Below, piece after piece: positions 58,901 to 64,000 of a stretch of DNA of 64,000 nt; within the stretch, counting starts at the first letter, position 1, and each line of letters begins with the position of its first letter. The notes beneath the pieces were generated by a model, which saw only the letters and a program-made list of their open reading frames with translations, made no database searches and was not told the DNA's origin. The DNA lies in the NCBI RefSeq assembly GCF_000002595.2, contig NC_057009.1:2815346-2879345 (forward strand), given 5' to 3'. A program made the position numbers and the translations under genes. Source of the DNA: Chlamydomonas reinhardtii. Its lineage: Eukaryota > Chlorophyta > Chlorophyceae > Chlamydomonadales > Chlamydomonadaceae.

Positions 58901-59906
58901 AGCCCCGTGTGCATGCCCGTGCCCAGGCCGATGGACGACAGCACGCCCAGGCCCACCCACCACACCGCATACTTGACGGTCTCCTGTCCTCGCGGGGCAA
59001 AGGGGGGGGGGCAGAACAGGCCCAGTCAAGTGATGTGGGTTGAGTAACTTGAGTTGATGTGGGTTGAGGTGATGTGGGTTGCGGTGAAAAGAATTGATGC
59101 AGGGCACGCAGTGCGTCACCGTGCAAGCTTGACAGCTTGTAAGACACTCTGCCCATGCAGGGCAATGCTCCCCGGCCGAGGGACGTAGGGCGAGGCTGAG
59201 CGGCTCCCAACTGCTCTTGCAATTACCATCACAGGCTTGGGTTCTGCTGCACTCCAGGGCCACGCCCAACCACAATGCGCTTAGTCATACATGCCCATGC
59301 TGCCCTGGCTGATGTGGATCGGCTGACGTGGCTGTGGCCAAACCCTAGCAGAGCCCGGTGCAGACGTGCTTCTCAGCACTTCCCCTGACCACAAGCAAGC
59401 CCCCTGGACCCTCACAAACTCACTACAACGCGCCTCTCCTTACCTCGATGTGCACAATCAAGTCCTCCTGATAGCCCACATGCTTGGCAGTCGCGTATGC
59501 TATGAGCCCGGGCAAGATGACCAACAACGTCACGGGATGGCTAGCTAGCCACTTGGCCCCGCTGTACACGCTGCTCGTGGCGTAGCGCAGGAAGTACCAT
59601 GTCGTCCGAAAGGGAGCTTTGAAGACCGTGACGTTTCGAAGAGCCCGGGCCTGGCGCAACCGCAGCTGCAGCCGGGTGATGGAGCCGGGTGATGGCGTCA
59701 GCGCGAGGCCGAGGTCACGCTGGAGCGCTAGCAAGCGGCTGTCCGCTTCCCAAGCCGCAGAAAGGGCTCACATGGTGGCCCATTGTGATGCATGAATGAT
59801 TTGTGCGCCTCACCGAAAGTGAAGGCCCCGTCCGAGTGCACCCTCAGGCCCAATCGCAAGCGCGTACCTCGATAATTGAGGGATCCTCTACCTCCACCTC
59901 CGCCAT
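55981..59906 (-). CDS. VMP1: VMP1, ER vacuole membrane protein 1 / DedA-superfamily scramblase
   Basis: Minus-strand exons: about 59766-59444, 58983-58873, 58443-58397, 58108-58024, 57701-57579, 57182-56943, 56721-56536 and 56271-55981; all but the 5' end join in phase. The hallmark VMP1 blocks are present: [60 protein letters not shown] and [16 protein letters not shown], with several membrane helices. VMP1 sits in the ER and is needed for autophagosome formation, lipid transfer and organelle contacts; its core is a DedA/SNARE-associated fold with lipid scramblase activity. The N-terminal exon is unresolved: an ATG at 59906 opens [13 protein letters not shown] with a good donor at 59868, but its phase does not match the available acceptors near 59745-59766. 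An undetected small exon or another start is likely. Confidence 0.92.
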
Positions 59907-61014
59907 GATGTTCGCGTTATCAAGAGCTAGAGGCTTCTTGCGTTGTTCATTTCGCGGTATAGCAAATGCCTCTGCAAATGCCTTTCCAACTCAGTCCGTC
60001 AGGTCGGCTTTAATCACTGCTAATTGATCCAGATGTGTATGAAACTCAATAACAGGTCCGTTTGTTTGCAGCTGGACGTATCTGGCGAAATCGAGGTGAG
60101 GTTAAGCCAGGTAGGCGTTAGACGTCCTTCAACAATGAGTTACTTTTTAATGGAGAAATGGGCGAGAAAGATAGCAAACTGTAGCCCGGGGGGAGAGCGG
60201 GTTGGATTCGACCGTAGACGGGTGCGCATCAGCACAATGTGCCATTCCGTGTGCCACGCACCTGCACGCACTAACCTTGGCCGGCCAGGACTGCTGAGTC
60301 CTTGGCTCAGTCTTACAACGCGGGACAAGATACATGTCCATATTGAAGGAATGAGCGCTTAGAACGGCCGTCGGAGCTACGACGCCCACGTGGCCTGCCG
60401 ATGCGCTGAGCCAAGCGCTGAGCCGCTATCACGCGTCTAGTTGCCCCCCACGGAGTGTAGGAGGCGCAGATCTTCCCTCGTCCATCTGTCAGTCCTCACC
60501 CCACAGGCTGAGAGATCGGAGCAGAAAGTAGCCAATCTAGTCATTACACGCACACGTGCTTCCTCACGTGCATTTCCTCAGCGTCTTCCACCCGCTTGTA
60601 GAGGAGAAGCGCTCCTCCTGACTCGACTTGATTGACTGCCGTAAGTCTGTTCTTTAACGTGCATCTAGCCTCGCATGTAAGTCGGATGCACCACGTGCTT
60701 TCCTGTGTCCTTAGTCATGCTGTCGCATTGCTCATTCGCGTTCACGCGGCCTTGAGCAGTCATCGCCAACGCGCGTCCCTTAAGTCTAGTCAGTCTGCTC
60801 ACACGCCTCCTTACCCAAGAGGACGCACCACGCTCTACCGCCTACATCCTGACACACCGCCTCATCCCTAGCCACACCCTGCATGTCTCGCCACAACACC
60901 ATCTTCTGCCGCCTCCACTCCCCCTCTCCCGCGCGCGCGGCCACACACGCCCAACCGCGTTCCTCCATGCCCCCGCGCCCACCGCCTCTATCCCCAAACC
61001 TCTGTAGCCCCCGC
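59907..61014. other. VMP1 promoter and iPGAM 3' flank
   Basis: This lies between the VMP1 5' end and the iPGAM stop, both on minus. A minus-strand TGTAA (TTACA at 60543-60547) may serve iPGAM. No gene is supported. Confidence 0.45.
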
Positions 61015-64000
61015 TTACGCCTTGACCATGCTGGGCTTGTAGATGCCGGGCGCCTCGAAGCCCAGCAGGTTGAAGGTGGTGGCGGCCACGTTGGCCAGCC
61101 CGGCGTCCGGCAGGTCGTCGCGCAGCACCACGCCGTCCGGCAGGCCCTTGCCGCCGATGAAGAACGGCACGGGCGCCAGCGTGTGGCTGGTCAGGGGCAG
61201 CGGCTTGCCGTCCTCGCCTGTGTGGGCGTGGGCGGGTGCGCGTGCGTCGTTTGGCCCTACGCTCGTGAAGGGCTGGGGTTGGCGCTGATTGCAGCAGCCG
61301 GATCCCGCTTCGCTCACAGGCAGAAACATTGTCAACCGTAAGCAAATCTCGTGCCCGCCCACCCGCTCGCGCTGCTGCCGCCCCCAAATCCTGTCAACCG
61401 TGTCAAACCCCCCTCCCAATCCCCGCTCACCCAGCAGGGGCTTGCCCTTCTTGTCGCGCTGCACCATGTCGTCGGCGTTGCCGTGGTCGGACGTGACGAT
61501 CCAGCGGCCGTTCAGGCTGTCCACCACCTCCAGCAGCTCCTTCACGCACCCGTCCACGGTCTCGCAGGCGCGGACGGTGGCAGCCATGTCGCCTGCCCAG
61601 GAGGGGCGGGGCGCATACAGGGAGTTAGGCGCCGGCAAGGCAGGGTGGACGAGGGAAGACTGGAAGTGTGCTCCCCTGCTGCGGATACCGGCAGCTGCCC
61701 ACGTAGTACAAAATCACTGGACCAACTGCAAGACGCTTCGCGCTCATATGCGCCATGCTTGACTGCTGTGAATGAGGTGTACTGTGCTTCTTTCTGTCGG
61801 CCCTCTGCCCCGCGCCCTCACCGGTGTGGCCGACCATGTCCGGGTTGGCGTAGTTGATGCGCACCACCTTGTACTTGCCGCTCTTGAGCGCCTCAATGCC
61901 GGCGGCGGTGATCTCGCGCGCCTTCATGTCCGGAGCCTTGTTGAACTCGATCTTGTCCGACGGGATCTGCAAGGCAGTTCGCAGATGGGGTGCATATGAC
62001 GTTGGAAGCATTCCCACCGCCTCAAGGATGTCTCCCCAGCCCTCTCCGCTGCCCGCCTACCCGGCTTGGTCCCACATCCCAAACACCCCACCCTCCCAGC
62101 CACCTCCCCCGGCTCTCGTCTGCTCCCCTCCCTCTTTTGCTCTCCTCCCTAACCCTCTCCTGCTCCATAACCTCTCCTCTCCTGGCTACCCGCCAAACCC
62201 AGTAACGCCCGCGCCTCCCACCTCCAGGTACTGCTCCTGCTTGGCGTCCAGGTAGCCGGAGCGGTTGCCGTTCCAGAAGAACGTCACGTGCCCGAACTTC
62301 TGAGTCTCGGAGCAGGCGAAGGTGCTCAGCCCGTTCTTGCACAGGTACTCGCCCGACACGTGCTCAATCAGGGGCGGCGGCACCAGGAAGTTGGCGGGCA
62401 GCTTCAGGTCGCCGTCGTACTGCATCATGCCCACGAAGCGCAGGCCCTGCGGTGGGGTTGAGGAGTGTGACAGGTGGGGCCGGCGCTGTTGGAGTCTGGG
62501 CTGTGGTGCCGCGCAGTGTCGTACTGGATTTCGGGTTAGCTGGGAAGGCGCGGATGACGAATGGATGTAGGGGCTTGGATGCCGTACCCAGCATCTGGTG
62601 CTCAACACACTCGCCATTGTGTGTACGTCCACCTGTTCCCCTTTTCCAGATTCCCTGCGTTCCCTGCAATCCTGCCCTGGTTCATGCGCTGCTCGCTGCA
62701 CCTCACTCGTTTGCCCTTGCCACATCCCAGCCCAGACATCACTCCCCCACCCCTCTTCCTCGCTGTTAGGTTGGCCCCCTCCCGCCCCCGGCCCCATCTT
62801 CCCGCCCCACCCCGCCCGGCCCCTAACCCCCTTCCCCTCCCCTTCCCCTTCCCTCCTCTAACCCTCCCTCTCCGCTTCCCCCCGCACCTTGGGGAAGCGC
62901 TCGCGCTCAAAGGCGGTGAAGCCGTCCTCGTACTCGAAGGCCTTGCTGATCTCCACCATGCGGTCCGCGCGGAAGTTGAACAGCACCACCGCGTCGCCGT
63001 CCTCAATGGTGCCCACCGGCTTGTCCGCCTCGTCCACAATCACAAAGGGGGCCACGTACTGGTCAGACACCGGCGCGTCCTCGGAGCCCTGTTGCGGTGG
63101 AGTGAGGGCAGGTGGTATGAGGGCGTCATCGCCGACCCGACGGATGCGTTTTGCGTAACGCCTGCCGCTGCGAGCGTTGCCCGCCACCCTGATAACGGGC
63201 CTCCCAGTCCCCCCTGCAGCTGTGCTGGGGGTTGCGCGCGCTGCCGCGCCTTCCCTCGCGTCCCCCGATCGGACTCACGCGCAGGGTGGTGACCGCGGTC
63301 TTGGCGTCCTTGAAGTAGTGGGGCGCCTTGCCCAGCACGTGCGCGTCCCAGCCGCGCTTCACCATGCTCCAGTCCGCCTGCCAGGTTCACAGCGAGGCAG
63401 CCGGGGCGCCGCAGGAGGTGTGTGGACTGGGCATGCTGCGGTACAGGCTGCTGCAGCCGGCACCAGACTATGTTGGCGATTGCCATAACAGCAACACCGT
63501 AATCACAATGCCTTACGGACAGGACAACAGTGTCCGCCGGGCAGTACAACGGCCCCCAGCCCCGCGCCCCAGCCCGCACTCCAGGGTGGCTCGCGCAGGG
63601 CTCCTACTGACACCTTTCCCCAGATGCCCTCCCTCGCCCCTCGGCCCTCCACTCCGGCTCGCTTCGTATCTTCTGCCTTAGCCCTTTCACCCCTACCCCA
63701 AACCGCCCCTGCGCCTCCACCACCACCCTCCTTCACACCCTCCTCCGCTTCCACCCATGCTCCTCCTCACACCCTCACCTCGTAGCGGTCCATGGTGACC
63801 TGCATGCGGCCGCCGCCCGAGGCGATGGCGATGTCGCAGCCCTTGCCGCGCAGCTCCGCCAGCACCGCCTCCAGCTCCTCCACGAACCGGATGCTGCTGC
63901 CGTCCGGCACGTCGCGGCCGTCAGTCAGGATGTGCACGCGCACGCGCTTGGCGCCGCGCTCCACGGCGCCGCGCAGGCAGCCGTGCAGCTGATCGGCGCG
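61015..64000 (-). CDS. iPGAM: cofactor-independent phosphoglycerate mutase, 5' partial
   Basis: Seven minus-strand exons (64000-63779, 63377-63279, 63088-62888, 62446-62222, 61966-61822, 61592-61431, 61217-61015) join in phase to the last 418 residues; the full enzyme is about 550. It interconverts 3- and 2-phosphoglycerate in glycolysis using two Mn ions and a phosphoserine. Visible motifs include HILTDGRDVPDGS, IASGGGRMQVTMDRYE, DWSMVKRGWDAHV, NFRADRMVEISKAF (phosphate-binding Arg), FFWNGNRSGYLD, NYANPDMVGHTG, TSDHGNADDM (Asp-His metal ligands) and PLTSHTLAPVPFF (metal-binding His). The catalytic serine lies in the missing N-terminal part. The C-terminal stop is clear. Plant-type iPGAM is expected; a cytosolic or plastid location cannot be judged without the N-terminus. 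Confidence 0.96.

Overview
The window looks like nuclear DNA of a Chlamydomonas-like (volvocine) green alga. The reasons are very high GC, genes cut by many short introns with GTGAG/GTGCG donors and CAG acceptors, exons rich in alanine, glycine and glutamine runs, many (CA)n, (GGT)n and (GGGA)n microsatellites, TGTAA polyadenylation-type signals, and plant/algal protein families. The species call is an inference. Gene models were built by hand: exons were joined only where splice sites and reading phase agree, and weak joins are flagged.

Layout, left to right. 359-10428 (+): 3' part of a large gene joining an XK-related-like membrane region to a leucine-rich-repeat region. 11552-12691 (+) and about 14048-15192 (+, partial): two related, very small hydrophilic proteins in tandem. 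15394-16088 (+): a small protein with a methyl-CpG-binding-like domain. 16217-16336 (+): a 5S rRNA gene. 17791-19491 (-) and 19802-21084 (+): a head-to-head pair of small membrane proteins. 21765-28184 (+): an M20-family zinc carboxypeptidase with one 2.1-kb intron. 29151-30168 (-): an unrecognised two-exon membrane protein. 31633-34230 (-): a SWEET sugar transporter. 34975-41984 (-): a probably plastid-targeted ABC-F ATPase, with a U2 snRNA gene (37071-37257, -) inside one of its introns. 43065-45203 (+): a protein with one C-terminal EF-hand. 45941-55001 (+): the vesicle tether USO1/p115. 55981 to about 59906 (-): VMP1, an ER autophagy/lipid-scramblase protein. 61015-64000 (-): the C-terminal three quarters of cofactor-independent phosphoglycerate mutase, whose 5' end lies outside the window.

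The genes form no single pathway; they are mostly housekeeping functions: glycolysis (iPGAM), sugar transport (SWEET), ER-Golgi traffic (USO1), ER membrane and autophagy (VMP1), ribosome-associated ABC-F, and two non-coding RNAs of the core expression machinery (U2 and 5S).

Most worth a second look: the U2 gene embedded in sense orientation in an ABC-F intron; a short motif family repeated just inside the splice donors of unrelated introns, reminiscent of introner-type elements; the XK-like/LRR fusion; the lone 5S gene; and the divergent pair of small membrane proteins.
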